Source: Actinomadura madurae
GTDB taxonomy: Bacteria > Actinomycetota > Actinomycetes > Streptosporangiales > Streptosporangiaceae
Length of the DNA: 64,000 bases
Assembly: GCF_900115095.1 (NCBI RefSeq)
Contig: NZ_FOVH01000017.1
Span: 1 to 64,000 of the forward strand
Direction: 5' to 3'
Below the pieces are notes generated by a model. The model searched no databases. It worked only from the letters and a program-made list of their open reading frames with translations, and was not told the origin of the DNA. The position numbers were made by a program, and so were the translations under genes. Below, piece by piece: positions 41,788 to 49,173 of this stretch (the stretch's first letter is position 1; each line of letters begins with the position of its first letter).

Positions 41788-41806
41788 GGATAAGCAACAC
41801 TTATCC
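41788..41806. promoter_or_regulatory. LysR operator dyad
   Basis: Perfect inverted repeat GGATAAG-N5-CTTATCC directly before the LysR start codon (ATG 41808) and inside the divergent promoter region shared with the amidotransferase gene. A likely autoregulatory site. Confidence 0.65.
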
Positions 41807-41807
41807 A

Positions 41808-42677
41808 ATGGATCCGCATTTGCTGCGCACGTTCGTCACCGTCGTCCGGACGGGCTCGTTCTCGGCCGCCGCAGGTGAGCTCGGATACACGCAGGCCGCG
41901 GTGTCGCAGCAGATCGCCTCGCTGGAGAACGACCTCAAGGTCACGCTCCTGCACCGGCGGCCCGTCCGGACGACGGAGGCCGGGGCGCGGCTGCTCGACC
42001 ACGCCGGGCCGATCCTGCTGCGGCTCCAGGCGGCGCGGTCCGAGATCGCCGGGCTCGCCGCCGGTCCCCGGACCCGGTTGCGCGCCGGCGCCTCGCCGCT
42101 CGCCGCCGTCCATGTGGCGGAGCCGCTCGCCGCGGCCCGCCGCGCCCATCCCCGGCTGGACGTCACCGTCCGCGTCCTGCCGCGCGCCGGGATCGGCGCG
42201 GCCGTCGCGACGGGCGACCTGGACCTCGGGCTCGTGGACGGCATCGCCGCGCCCAGCGACCCGCTGCGGCTGGACGTGCCGCTCACCGCCGTCGCGGTGG
42301 CCGAACGGCCGCTGGTGGTCCCGCTGCCGGTCTCGCACCCGCTGGCGTCCCGGTCCCGGCTCGACCTCCGCGATCTCGTCGACGCGCTGTGGCTGGACGC
42401 TCCGGACACGGCCGTCCCGCTGGCGGCGCTCCGGGAGGCGGTGGGCGTCCGGGACGGCTTCCGCGCGTCCCTCGCCTGTGACGGGGGCGACCTGCTACTC
42501 CTCCTCGGCCTGCTCGGCGCGGGACACGGCCTCGCCGTCCTGCCCGCCGGTGCGGCGGAGGGCGGCGGTCTCGTCGAGGTCCCGGTCGGGGAGCCGCGGA
42601 TCGTCCACCGCACGGAACTGCTGCATCCCCGCACGCCGGACGCCGCGAGCGCGTCGTTCGTCGCCGCCCTGACCTGA
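41808..42677 (+). CDS. LysR-family transcriptional regulator
   Basis: A 289-residue LysR regulator. N-terminal winged helix MDPHLLRTFVTVVRTGSFSA, AAGELGYTQAAVSQQIASLE, LLHRRPVRTTEAGARLLDHA; the effector-binding domain spans about residues 85-289. Effector unknown. It probably controls the divergent amidotransferase gene. ATG 41808 is two bases from the dyad, so the mRNA may be leaderless or the start may be bound when repressed. Confidence 0.9.
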   Translation: MDPHLLRTFVTVVRTGSFSAAAGELGYTQAAVSQQIASLENDLKVTLLHRRPVRTTEAGARLLDHAGPILLRLQAARSEIAGLAAGPRTRLRAGASPLAAVHVAEPLAAARRAHPRLDVTVRVLPRAGIGAAVATGDLDLGLVDGIAAPSDPLRLDVPLTAVAVAERPLVVPLPVSHPLASRSRLDLRDLVDALWLDAPDTAVPLAALREAVGVRDGFRASLACDGGDLLLLLGLLGAGHGLAVLPAGAAEGGGLVEVPVGEPRIVHRTELLHPRTPDAASASFVAALT

Positions 42678-42683
42678 CGCTTC

Positions 42684-42741
42684 TTGACACCCGGGCCGTC
42701 ATGGACGCAGTATGAACGCATGTTCATGAACATGCGTTCAT
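42684..42741 (+). promoter_or_regulatory. promoter with a perfect 30-bp palindromic operator
   Basis: TTGACA at 42684-42689 and CAGTAT at 42708-42713, 18 bp apart, form a plausible promoter. A perfect palindrome follows: half-site ATGAACGCATGTTCA (42712-42726) and its exact reverse complement (42727-42741). It overlaps the -10 region and lies just before the methyltransferase gene, so binding would block transcription. The TetR gene at the end of the same operon is the obvious ligand-responsive repressor. Confidence 0.75.
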
Positions 42742-42754
42742 TTGGAGGCGGGGC

Positions 42755-43564
42755 ATGAAGGTCGTCAACACGCACCAGGCCGAGGCGTGGAACGGGTACG
42801 AGGGCGAGCACTGGGCCGAGCGGTACGACCGGTACGACGCCACGAACGGCGGGTTCAACGGGCACCTGCTGGACGCCGCCGCGATCGGGCCGCGCGACCG
42901 CGTGCTCGACCTCGGCTGCGGGAACGGGCAGGTCACCCGGCTCGCCGCGGAACGGGCCCGGCTCGGCGGCGCGACGGGCGTCGACCTGTCCGGGCCGATG
43001 CTCGGCCGCGCCCGCTCCCTCGCCGCGCAGGAGGGCGTCGCGAACGTGACGTTCGAGCAGGGCGACGCGCAGGTGTACCCGTTCGCCGATGCCGCGTTCG
43101 ACGTCGCGATCAGCCGGTTCGGCGTCATGTTCTTCGCCGACCCGGTCGCCGCGTTCGGCAACGTCCGGCGGGCGCTGCGCGAGGGCGGGCGGCTCGCGTT
43201 CCTGTCGATGGCGCCGCTCGGCGAGACCGACCTCGCGTCGGTCTTCGCCGTGCTCCCCGCCCGCGACGAACCCGCCGTCGGGCACGACGGGCCGCTGTCG
43301 CTGTCGGACCCGGGCCGCGCCCGTGAGGTCCTGGAGGGCGCCGGGTTCACGGGCGTGACCGCGCGGAAGGTGGAGGCCGAGCAGGTCTGGGGACGGGACG
43401 CGCAGGACGCGGCGGAGTTCTTCTCCGGCTGGGGCCCGATCCGCTACAACTACGGCGCGGGCGAGGAGATCCGCGCGGCCGTCGCGGAGGCCATGCGCCC
43501 GTTCGAGCGCGACGGCGCCGTCCGGCTGCGCGGCACCGCCTGGCTCGTGACGGCCCGCCGATGA
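42755..43564 (+). CDS. SAM-dependent class I methyltransferase
   Basis: A 269-residue methyltransferase. SAM-binding motif I VLDLGCGNGQVTRLAAERAR, acidic strand end GATGVDLSGPML, motif II GDAQVYPFADAAFDVAISRF, and REGGRLAFLSMAPLGE. Resembles UbiE-like methyltransferases acting on small molecules; acceptor unknown. ATG 42755 follows GGAGG. First gene of a TetR-controlled operon; its stop overlaps the next start as ATGA. Confidence 0.88.
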   Translation: MKVVNTHQAEAWNGYEGEHWAERYDRYDATNGGFNGHLLDAAAIGPRDRVLDLGCGNGQVTRLAAERARLGGATGVDLSGPMLGRARSLAAQEGVANVTFEQGDAQVYPFADAAFDVAISRFGVMFFADPVAAFGNVRRALREGGRLAFLSMAPLGETDLASVFAVLPARDEPAVGHDGPLSLSDPGRAREVLEGAGFTGVTARKVEAEQVWGRDAQDAAEFFSGWGPIRYNYGAGEEIRAAVAEAMRPFERDGAVRLRGTAWLVTARR

Positions 43565-44484
43565 GACGCGTCGTGATCCTCGGCGGGTACGGGGCCGTCG
43601 GCCGGGAGGTCGTCGCCGGCCTGCGCGGGCACGTGCCGGAGATCGTCGTCGCCGGGCGCGACCTCGCCAAGGCGCGCACGGTGGACGGCGCGATCCCGAT
43701 GCGCCTCGACCTGCGCGGGGACGACCCTGCCGACATCGACGCCGACGCGATCGTCATGTGCGCGGAGACCGGGAACGTGCGGGTCGCCGAGGCGTGCCTG
43801 GCGCGGGGCGTCCACTACGTCGACGTCTCCGCCTCGCACGAGATACTCGCGGGGATCGAGAAGCTGGACGGCCTCGCGGCCGAGCGGAAGGCCACGGCGG
43901 TGCTGAGCGTGGGGCTCGCGCCCGGTGTCACGAACCTGCTGGCCCGCGAGTTCCGCGGCGCGGACGTCGACATCGGCGTGCTGATCGGGTCCGGGGAGCG
44001 GCACGGGCCGTCGGCCGTCGACTGGACCCTCGGCTCGCTCGGCGGGCTGGGCGAGTCGTGGCGGATGCGGTTCCCCGCGCCCTACGGCGTCCGGACGGTG
44101 CACCGCTTCCCGTTCTCCGACCAGTACACGCTGCCTGGCAGCGTCCGGACGGGTCTCGCCCTGGACTCCCGCGCGCTGACCGCCGCCCTCCCCCGGCTCG
44201 CCCGGTTCCGTGACCTGCGCCTGGTGCGGGCCGCGTTCAGCCGGGTCCACGTCGGCGGGGACGGGTTCGCGGTGGCGGCCGCGTCCGGCGGGACCGTCCG
44301 GGCGTTCGCGGGCCGGCGGCAGAGCCGGGCGACGGGCCTGGCGACCGCGCTGGTCGTCCGGCGGCTGGAGGGCATGCCGCCCGGCGTCCGGCACATCGAG
44401 GACGCCGTCGAAGCGGGCTTCCTTCCCGAGCTGGCCGCGCACGGGTTCGAGCTGACTCAATACGATGCCGGTGATGTCACCTAG
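43561..44484 (+). CDS. saccharopine dehydrogenase-like NAD(P)-binding protein
   Basis: A 307-residue Rossmann-fold protein. N-terminal VVILGGYGAVGREVVAGLRG nucleotide motif, VVAGRDLAKARTVDGAIPMR, and DAIVMCAETGNVRVAEACLA, GVHYVDVSASHEIL typical of saccharopine-dehydrogenase-like reductases. Catalytic role and substrate unknown. Translationally coupled to the methyltransferase, so both probably act in one tailoring or detoxification step (inference). Confidence 0.85.
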   Translation: MRRVVILGGYGAVGREVVAGLRGHVPEIVVAGRDLAKARTVDGAIPMRLDLRGDDPADIDADAIVMCAETGNVRVAEACLARGVHYVDVSASHEILAGIEKLDGLAAERKATAVLSVGLAPGVTNLLAREFRGADVDIGVLIGSGERHGPSAVDWTLGSLGGLGESWRMRFPAPYGVRTVHRFPFSDQYTLPGSVRTGLALDSRALTAALPRLARFRDLRLVRAAFSRVHVGGDGFAVAAASGGTVRAFAGRRQSRATGLATALVVRRLEGMPPGVRHIEDAVEAGFLPELAAHGFELTQYDAGDVT

Positions 44485-45091
44485 AAGAGCGGCGGCGCTG
44501 GGCGGCGGCGGCCGGTCCCTGCGCGAGCATCTGATCGCCACGGCCCGGCGGATGATGGCCGAGCGGGGGGCGGCGGGCCTGACCGTCCGCGCGATCGCCC
44601 GCGAGGCGGGCGTCGCCGACGGCGTCCTCTACAACCACTTCTCCGACAAGGAGGAGCTGCTCGCGCACGCGCTGCGGGCGCACGCGGAGGCGGTCGAGCG
44701 GCCGCTGCCCCCGCTGCCCGAGCCCGGCACCGGGACGGTCGAGGAGAACCTGCGCGCGTACGTCGAGCACGGGCTCCGCCTGCACGACGGGCTGCTGCCC
44801 GTGCTGGCCGGGCTGGTCGCCCAGCCGGACGTCCTCACCCGGTTCGCGGCGCTGAGCGGCGGTAGCGGCGACTGGAACCGGCGGCTGGCCGCCTACCTGC
44901 GCGCCGAGCGCGACCTCGGCCGCCTCGCCCCGGACGCCCGGGTGGAGGCGGCCACCTCGATGATCGTCGGCGCCTGCCACGAGCCGGTCCTGTCGGTGCT
45001 GTTCCAGGGCCGGGGGATCGCCCGGCCGGTCTCCCTGGACGCCGTGGACGATCTTGTCGCCACCGCGCTCCGCGGCCTGGCCCCGCGCTAG
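44465..45091 (+). CDS. TetR-family transcriptional regulator
   Basis: A 208-residue TetR regulator. DNA-binding domain SLREHLIATARRMMAERGAA, LTVRAIAREAGVADGVLYNH, FSDKEELLAHAL; C-terminal ligand domain thereafter. Overlaps the previous gene by 20 nt and is the third gene of the operon. It most probably binds the 30-bp palindrome at 42712-42741 and controls its own operon. Confidence 0.9.
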   Translation: MPVMSPRRAAALGGGGRSLREHLIATARRMMAERGAAGLTVRAIAREAGVADGVLYNHFSDKEELLAHALRAHAEAVERPLPPLPEPGTGTVEENLRAYVEHGLRLHDGLLPVLAGLVAQPDVLTRFAALSGGSGDWNRRLAAYLRAERDLGRLAPDARVEAATSMIVGACHEPVLSVLFQGRGIARPVSLDAVDDLVATALRGLAPR

Positions 45092-45117
45092 GACGCTCCA
45101 CACCAGGACGCTCCACG

Positions 45118-46167
45118 CTAGGACGACATGGCGGCCCGGACCTCCTCCAGCGTGCGGTCCGCGATCTCGTTGGCGCGCTCGTCGCCCGCCGCGAGGACGC
45201 CGCGCAGGTAGGCCCGGTCGGCGGCGAACTCGGCGCGGCGGGCGCGCAGCGGGCGCAGGAACTCGTTCACCGAGTCGGTCACGACCTTCTTCAGCGCCGC
45301 CGCCCCGCCGCCGCCGATCTCCTCGGCCACCAGGCGCGGGTCGCGGTCCTGGCACAGCGCGGCGAGCAGCACGAGGTTGGACACCTCCGGCCGGGTCTCC
45401 GGCTCGTAGGTGATGTTCCGGTCCCCGTCGGTCACGGCCCTCCTGATCAGCCGGGCGGTCTCGTCCTCGGTGGCCCCGAGGGCGATGGCGTTGCCGCGGC
45501 TCTTGCTCATCTTCTGGCCGTCCATGCCGAGCAGGCTCGGCGCGGCCGACAGCAGTGCGTCCGGCACCGGGAACACCGGGCCGTAGCGCTCGTTGAACCG
45601 GCGCGCGATGGTGCGGGTGATCTCCTGGTGCGGCAGCTGGTCCTTGCCGACGGGGACGAGGTTCGCCTTGCAGGACAGGATGTCGGCGGCCTGGTGCACG
45701 GGATAGGTGAGCATCAGCCCGCTGACCGACGCCTGCCGGGACGCCGCGATCTCGTCCTTCACGGTCGGGTTGCGGCTCAGCTCCGAGACCGACACCAGCG
45801 ACAGGAACGGCAGCATGAGCTGGTTCAGCGCGGGGACGGCGCTGTGCTCGAACATCGTCCCGGTGGACGGGTCGAACCCGGCGGCCAGATGGTCGGCGAC
45901 GAGCCCCTCGATGTACTCCGACAGGTGCTCGGCGACGTCCCGGTCGGTGAGCACCTGGTAGTCGGGGACGAGAACGATCAGTTCCACGCCGGCGCGCTGG
46001 AGGCGCACGCGGTTGGCGAGGGTGCCGAAGTAGTGGCCGAGATGCAGCGGGCCGGTGGGCCTGTCGCCGGTCAGGATGCGGAACGACCCGGGGTCGTCCG
46101 CGATGCGTTCTTCCAGCTCGCGGCTCCGCGCTTCGGCGGCGCGCAGGCTCTCGGGGATGGTCTCCAT
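45118..46167 (-). CDS. trpS: tryptophanyl-tRNA synthetase, auxiliary type
   Basis: A 349-residue class I synthetase charging tRNA-Trp. HIGH-like motif RPTGPLHLGHYFGTLANRVR (H42-H45), KMSKS at 219-223 (GMDGQKMSKSRGN), and MLTYPVHQAADILSCKANLV. The TGDRPTG...GHYFG segment resembles the second, indolmycin-resistant type (TrpRS1 of Streptomyces coelicolor, known to be induced through attenuation) rather than the housekeeping form with GNY. ATG 46167 has GGAGAGA upstream. Preceded by a leader peptide and terminator, so it is expressed when charged tRNA-Trp is low. Confidence 0.93.
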   Translation of the reverse strand: METIPESLRAAEARSRELEERIADDPGSFRILTGDRPTGPLHLGHYFGTLANRVRLQRAGVELIVLVPDYQVLTDRDVAEHLSEYIEGLVADHLAAGFDPSTGTMFEHSAVPALNQLMLPFLSLVSVSELSRNPTVKDEIAASRQASVSGLMLTYPVHQAADILSCKANLVPVGKDQLPHQEITRTIARRFNERYGPVFPVPDALLSAAPSLLGMDGQKMSKSRGNAIALGATEDETARLIRRAVTDGDRNITYEPETRPEVSNLVLLAALCQDRDPRLVAEEIGGGGAAALKKVVTDSVNEFLRPLRARRAEFAADRAYLRGVLAAGDERANEIADRTLEEVRAAMSS

Positions 46168-46222
46168 GGGTCTCTCCTCGTCGGTTCCGGCCGTCTCGCC
46201 GGACCGGCCCGCGTCACCGAGG

Positions 46223-46288
46223 AAAGAGAAAGGGCCGTCCGGCGGACGGCCCGTGGCGTGCGTGAGTGTCGGCCGTCCTAGGACGGCC
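46223..46288 (-). promoter_or_regulatory. tryptophan transcription attenuator of trpS
   Basis: On the minus strand four segments occur in order: GGCCGTCC (A, 46281-46288), GGACGGCC (B, 46271-46278), GGGCCGTCC (C, 46244-46252) and GGACGGCCC (D, 46232-46240) followed by TTTCTCTTT (46223-46231). C-D is a 9-bp intrinsic terminator; A-B and B-C are mutually exclusive alternatives. A ribosome stalled on the Trp codons of the leader peptide covers A, freeing B to pair with C and allowing read-through into trpS. Confidence 0.85.
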
Positions 46289-46316
46289 ACCAGCCCAGAC
46301 ACGCGGTGCGGTTCAT
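46278..46316 (-). CDS. trpS leader peptide (MNRTACLGWWPS)
   Basis: A 12-codon open reading frame upstream of trpS with two consecutive tryptophan codons (46287-46292) followed by Pro, Ser and TAG. The stop codon lies between the two arms of the first hairpin. This is the sensor of a ribosome-mediated attenuator. Confidence 0.85.
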   Translation of the reverse strand: MNRTACLGWWPS

Positions 46317-46351
46317 GGCGTCAGCATAGCCCACGTAATGCGACTGCCTAT

Positions 46352-46374
46352 AGATAATCTAGAACGAAACCATC
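46352..46374. promoter_or_regulatory. MarR-linked operator copy 1
   Basis: A 23-bp sequence beginning AGATAATC and ending AAACCATC, in front of the MarR gene. It recurs with 18 of 23 matches at 46890-46912 in front of the MFS gene. Confidence 0.55.
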
Positions 46375-46391
46375 GTGGGTAGGCTGGACGC

Positions 46392-46880
46392 ATGACGTCG
46401 ATGGCCCCCGCGAGCACGCAGACGGACCTGTCCTTCCTCCTCGACCACACCGGCCACGTCCTGCGCACCCGGATGACGGCGGCGCTCGCCGAGATCGGGC
46501 TGACGCCGCGCATGCACTGCGTCCTGGTGCACGCGCTGGAGGAGGAGCGCACCCAGATCCAGCTCGCCGAGATCGGAGACATGGACAAGACGACCATGGT
46601 GGTCACGGTGGACGCCCTGGAGAAGGCGGGCCTCGCCGAGCGCCGGCCGTCGTCCACGGACCGGAGGGCCCGGATCATCGCGGTCACCGAGGAGGGCGCC
46701 CGGGTCGCGGCCCGCAGCCAGGAGATCGTGGACGGCGTCCACGAGGCCGCCCTCGGCTCGCTTCCCGAGGACCAGCGCGACGCCCTCGTCCGGGCACTGA
46801 CCTCCCTGGTCAACGGGCATCTCGCGACGCCGTCGGAGAGCCCGCGGGCGGTGCGCCGGGCGCGCGAGCGGACGAAGTAA
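46392..46880 (+). CDS. MarR-family transcriptional regulator
   Basis: A 162-residue MarR regulator. LDHTGHVLRTRMTAALAEIG, LTPRMHCVLVHALEEERTQI, recognition-helix region IGDMDKTTMVVTVDALEKAG, wing RRPSSTDRRARIIAVTEEGA. Located 72 bp before an MFS transporter gene on the same strand; identical-type sites before both genes suggest that it represses itself and the transporter. Confidence 0.9.
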   Translation: MTSMAPASTQTDLSFLLDHTGHVLRTRMTAALAEIGLTPRMHCVLVHALEEERTQIQLAEIGDMDKTTMVVTVDALEKAGLAERRPSSTDRRARIIAVTEEGARVAARSQEIVDGVHEAALGSLPEDQRDALVRALTSLVNGHLATPSESPRAVRRARERTK

Positions 46881-46889
46881 ATCCGTCAG

Positions 46890-46912
46890 AGATAGTCCGC
46901 AACAAAACCATC
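46890..46912. promoter_or_regulatory. MarR-linked operator copy 2
   Basis: AGATAGTC...AAACCATC, matching copy 1 in 18 of 23 positions. Lies between the MarR stop and the transporter start. Confidence 0.55.
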
Positions 46913-46952
46913 TGCTACGGTTCCTCCTGTGTCCCTGAGACAGGAGATGACC

Positions 46953-48398
46953 ATGTCCGCACCGCTCCGCTCCCGCTGGGCAGCGCTCGCCGTGCTGTCC
47001 GCCACCATGCTGATGACGATCCTCGACGGCAGCATCGTCACCGTGGCGACCCCCGCCATCCAGGAGGACCTCGGCTTCTCCCCCGCCGGGCTCAGCTGGA
47101 TCATGAACGCCTACCTGATCCCGCTCGGCGGCCTGCTGCTCCTCGCCGGGCGGCTCGGCGACCTCGCCGGCCGCCGCACGCTGTTCCTCGCCGGGAACGC
47201 GGTGTTCACCGCGGCGTCCGTGCTGGCGGGCGCCGCCACCACGGCCGGCCTGCTGATCGCCGCCCGGTTCCTCCAGGGGGTCGGCAGCGCCCTCGCCTCC
47301 GCGGTCGTCCTCGGCATCATCGTGACGCTGTTCACCGACCCCCGGGAGCGGGCCAAGGCCATCGGGATCTTCAGCTTCACCGGCGCCGCCGGCGCGTCCA
47401 TCGGGCAGGTGCTCGGCGGGGTCCTCACCGACGCGCTCAGCTGGCACTGGATCTTCCTGATCAACCTGCCGATCGGCGTCGCCACCGTCCTGCTGGCCCT
47501 CCCGGCCCTGCCCCGCGACCGCGGCATCGGCCTGAAGGCGGGCGCGGACGTGTGGGGCGCGCTGCTCGTCACGTCCGGGCTGATGCTGGGCATCTACACG
47601 GTCGTCAAGGTCGAGGGGCACGGCTGGATCTCCGCGCACACGCTGGGCCTCGGCGCGGTGTCGCTGCTCCTGCTCGCCGGGTTCGCCGTCCGGCAGGCCC
47701 GCGCCGCGACCCCGCTGATGCCGCTGCGCATCCTGCGCTCCCGCAACGTCTCCGGCGCGTACGCCGTGCAGCTGCTCACCCTGTCGGCGATGTTCTCGTT
47801 CCAGGTGATCGTCGCCCTGTACATGCAGCGGGTCCTCGGCTACAGCGCGCTCGACACCGGCCTCGCGATGCTGCCCGCGGCCGTCATGATCGGGGCGGTG
47901 TCGCTGTTCGTCTCCGCCCGGCTGTCGAACCGGTTCGGCGACCGGGCCGTGCTGGTGGGCGGGCTGCTCCTGCTGATCGGCGCGATGGCGTGGCTGACGA
48001 CCGTCCCGGTGGACGCGGACTACGTGACCGACCTCCTGCCGGTGTTCCTGCTGGTCGCCGGGGCCGGGCTCGTCCTGCCGTCGCTGACCTCGCTCGGCAT
48101 GTCCAGCGCCCGCCCCGATGACGCGGGCATCGCGTCCGGGCTGTTCAACACCGTCCAGCAGGTCGGGATGGCGGTCGGCGTCGCCGTGCTGACCACGCTC
48201 GCCGCGTCCCGCATCGAGTCCCTCCGCCTGGACGGGCGGGACGGCGCCGCCGCGCTCACCGGCGGCTACCACCTGGCGTTCGCCGTGTCGGCGGGCCTGC
48301 TGGCCGCCGCGCTCGCCGTCGCCCTGCTCGTCCTGCGCACCCCGAAGCCCGTGGTGGACGCCGCGGCCCCCGCCGAGACCGTCCCCACCAGCGCCTGA
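46953..48398 (+). CDS. MFS drug efflux transporter (DHA2, 14-helix type)
   Basis: A 481-residue transporter with 14 predicted membrane helices. Characteristic DHA2 segments: LMTILDGSIVTVATPAIQED, WIMNAYLIPLGGLLLLAGRL, GDLAGRRTLFLAGNAVFTAA, RFLQGVGSALASAVVLGIIV. Exports lipophilic drugs or antibiotics by proton antiport; substrate unknown. ATG 46953 is preceded by AGGAGATG; GTG 46929 is an alternative. Probably repressed by the MarR upstream. Followed 19 bp later by a PPOX-type gene. Confidence 0.9.
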   Translation: MSAPLRSRWAALAVLSATMLMTILDGSIVTVATPAIQEDLGFSPAGLSWIMNAYLIPLGGLLLLAGRLGDLAGRRTLFLAGNAVFTAASVLAGAATTAGLLIAARFLQGVGSALASAVVLGIIVTLFTDPRERAKAIGIFSFTGAAGASIGQVLGGVLTDALSWHWIFLINLPIGVATVLLALPALPRDRGIGLKAGADVWGALLVTSGLMLGIYTVVKVEGHGWISAHTLGLGAVSLLLLAGFAVRQARAATPLMPLRILRSRNVSGAYAVQLLTLSAMFSFQVIVALYMQRVLGYSALDTGLAMLPAAVMIGAVSLFVSARLSNRFGDRAVLVGGLLLLIGAMAWLTTVPVDADYVTDLLPVFLLVAGAGLVLPSLTSLGMSSARPDDAGIASGLFNTVQQVGMAVGVAVLTTLAASRIESLRLDGRDGAAALTGGYHLAFAVSAGLLAAALAVALLVLRTPKPVVDAAAPAETVPTSA

Positions 48399-48417
48399 CG
48401 CCCGAAGGAGCCTGACG

Positions 48418-48894
48418 ATGACCGAGACGGCGAAGTACCGCCCCGGCCAGGGGCCCGGCCCGAAACCCGTCACCGAGGACGACCTGGCCCGCCTGCTCGG
48501 CGAGCAGCGGTTCGCCGTCCTCGCCACCAACAAGAAGAACGGCCACCCGCACCTGTCGACCGTCGTCTACACGTGGGACCCCGACGAGCGCGTCGCCCGG
48601 ATCTCCACGACGGCCGAGCGGGCGAAGGTGAGGCAGCTCCGGAACGACCCGCGCGCCGCGCTGCACGCGTCGAGCGCCGACCACATGGCGTTCGCCGTCG
48701 CCGAAGGCACCGCCGACCTGTCCGGCGTGAGCGAGGAGCCCGGTGACGCGGCCGGGCGCGAGCTGCTCGCGATGACGCCCGGCTTCGACGATCCGGCCGA
48801 CGAGCGCGCGTTCCTGGACCAGATGGTGAAGGACCGCCGGCTGGTGATCCGCCTCCGCGTCTCCCGCCTCTACGGGACGGTCATCGCGGACTGA
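48418..48894 (+). CDS. PPOX/F420-type flavin reductase-like protein
   Basis: A 158-residue split-barrel protein of the pyridoxamine-5'-phosphate-oxidase-like family. FAVLATNKKNGHPHLSTVVYTW and VARISTTAERAKVRQLRNDP are the FMN or F420 cofactor-binding segments. In actinobacteria many are F420H2-dependent reductases or biliverdin-type reductases; cofactor and substrate cannot be decided. ATG 48418 follows GAAGGAG. Probably co-transcribed with the MFS gene. Confidence 0.82.
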   Translation: MTETAKYRPGQGPGPKPVTEDDLARLLGEQRFAVLATNKKNGHPHLSTVVYTWDPDERVARISTTAERAKVRQLRNDPRAALHASSADHMAFAVAEGTADLSGVSEEPGDAAGRELLAMTPGFDDPADERAFLDQMVKDRRLVIRLRVSRLYGTVIAD

Positions 48895-49173
48895 CCGATG
48901 CCGGGAACGAAGCACCAGCGGAGCGGAAAGCAGCGACCAGCCCCCTTTGTCGGGGGGCGTCCCCCCCAGATACGGCACTGACCGATGCCTGGAACGAAGC
49001 GCCAGCGGAGCGGAAGGCAGCGACCAGCCCCCTTGTCGGGGAGTCTGGGGGTCCTCCCCCCAGACAAGGCACTGACCGATGCCCGAAACGGAGCACCAGC
49101 GCAGTGGAAGGCAGCGGCCAGTCCCCCTTGCCGGACGGTCTGGGGGTCGTCCCCCCAGATAGGACGCTGACTA
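48891..49173. repeat. three tandem 87-94-bp repeats with GC hairpins
   Basis: Units at 48891-48977, 48978-49071 and 49072-49165, plus the first bases of a fourth. Each begins CTGACCGATGCC, continues with a conserved block containing CCAGCG-x-AG-x-GGAA-x-GCAGCG, and ends in a G/C hairpin such as GTCTGGGG...CCCCAGAC. They fill the space between the convergent PPOX and M56 genes. The units are contiguous with no unique spacers. Confidence 0.85.

Noticed and set aside
46359..48533. A 724-codon minus-strand open frame opposite the MFS gene
   Set aside because: Low-complexity Gly/Arg/Asp/Gln product, no domain, antisense to a clear transporter.
48870..49170. Possible CRISPR-like array or small repeat proteins in the tandem repeats
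   Set aside because: Units are contiguous with no unique spacers and no cas genes are present; frames inside are just translated repeats.
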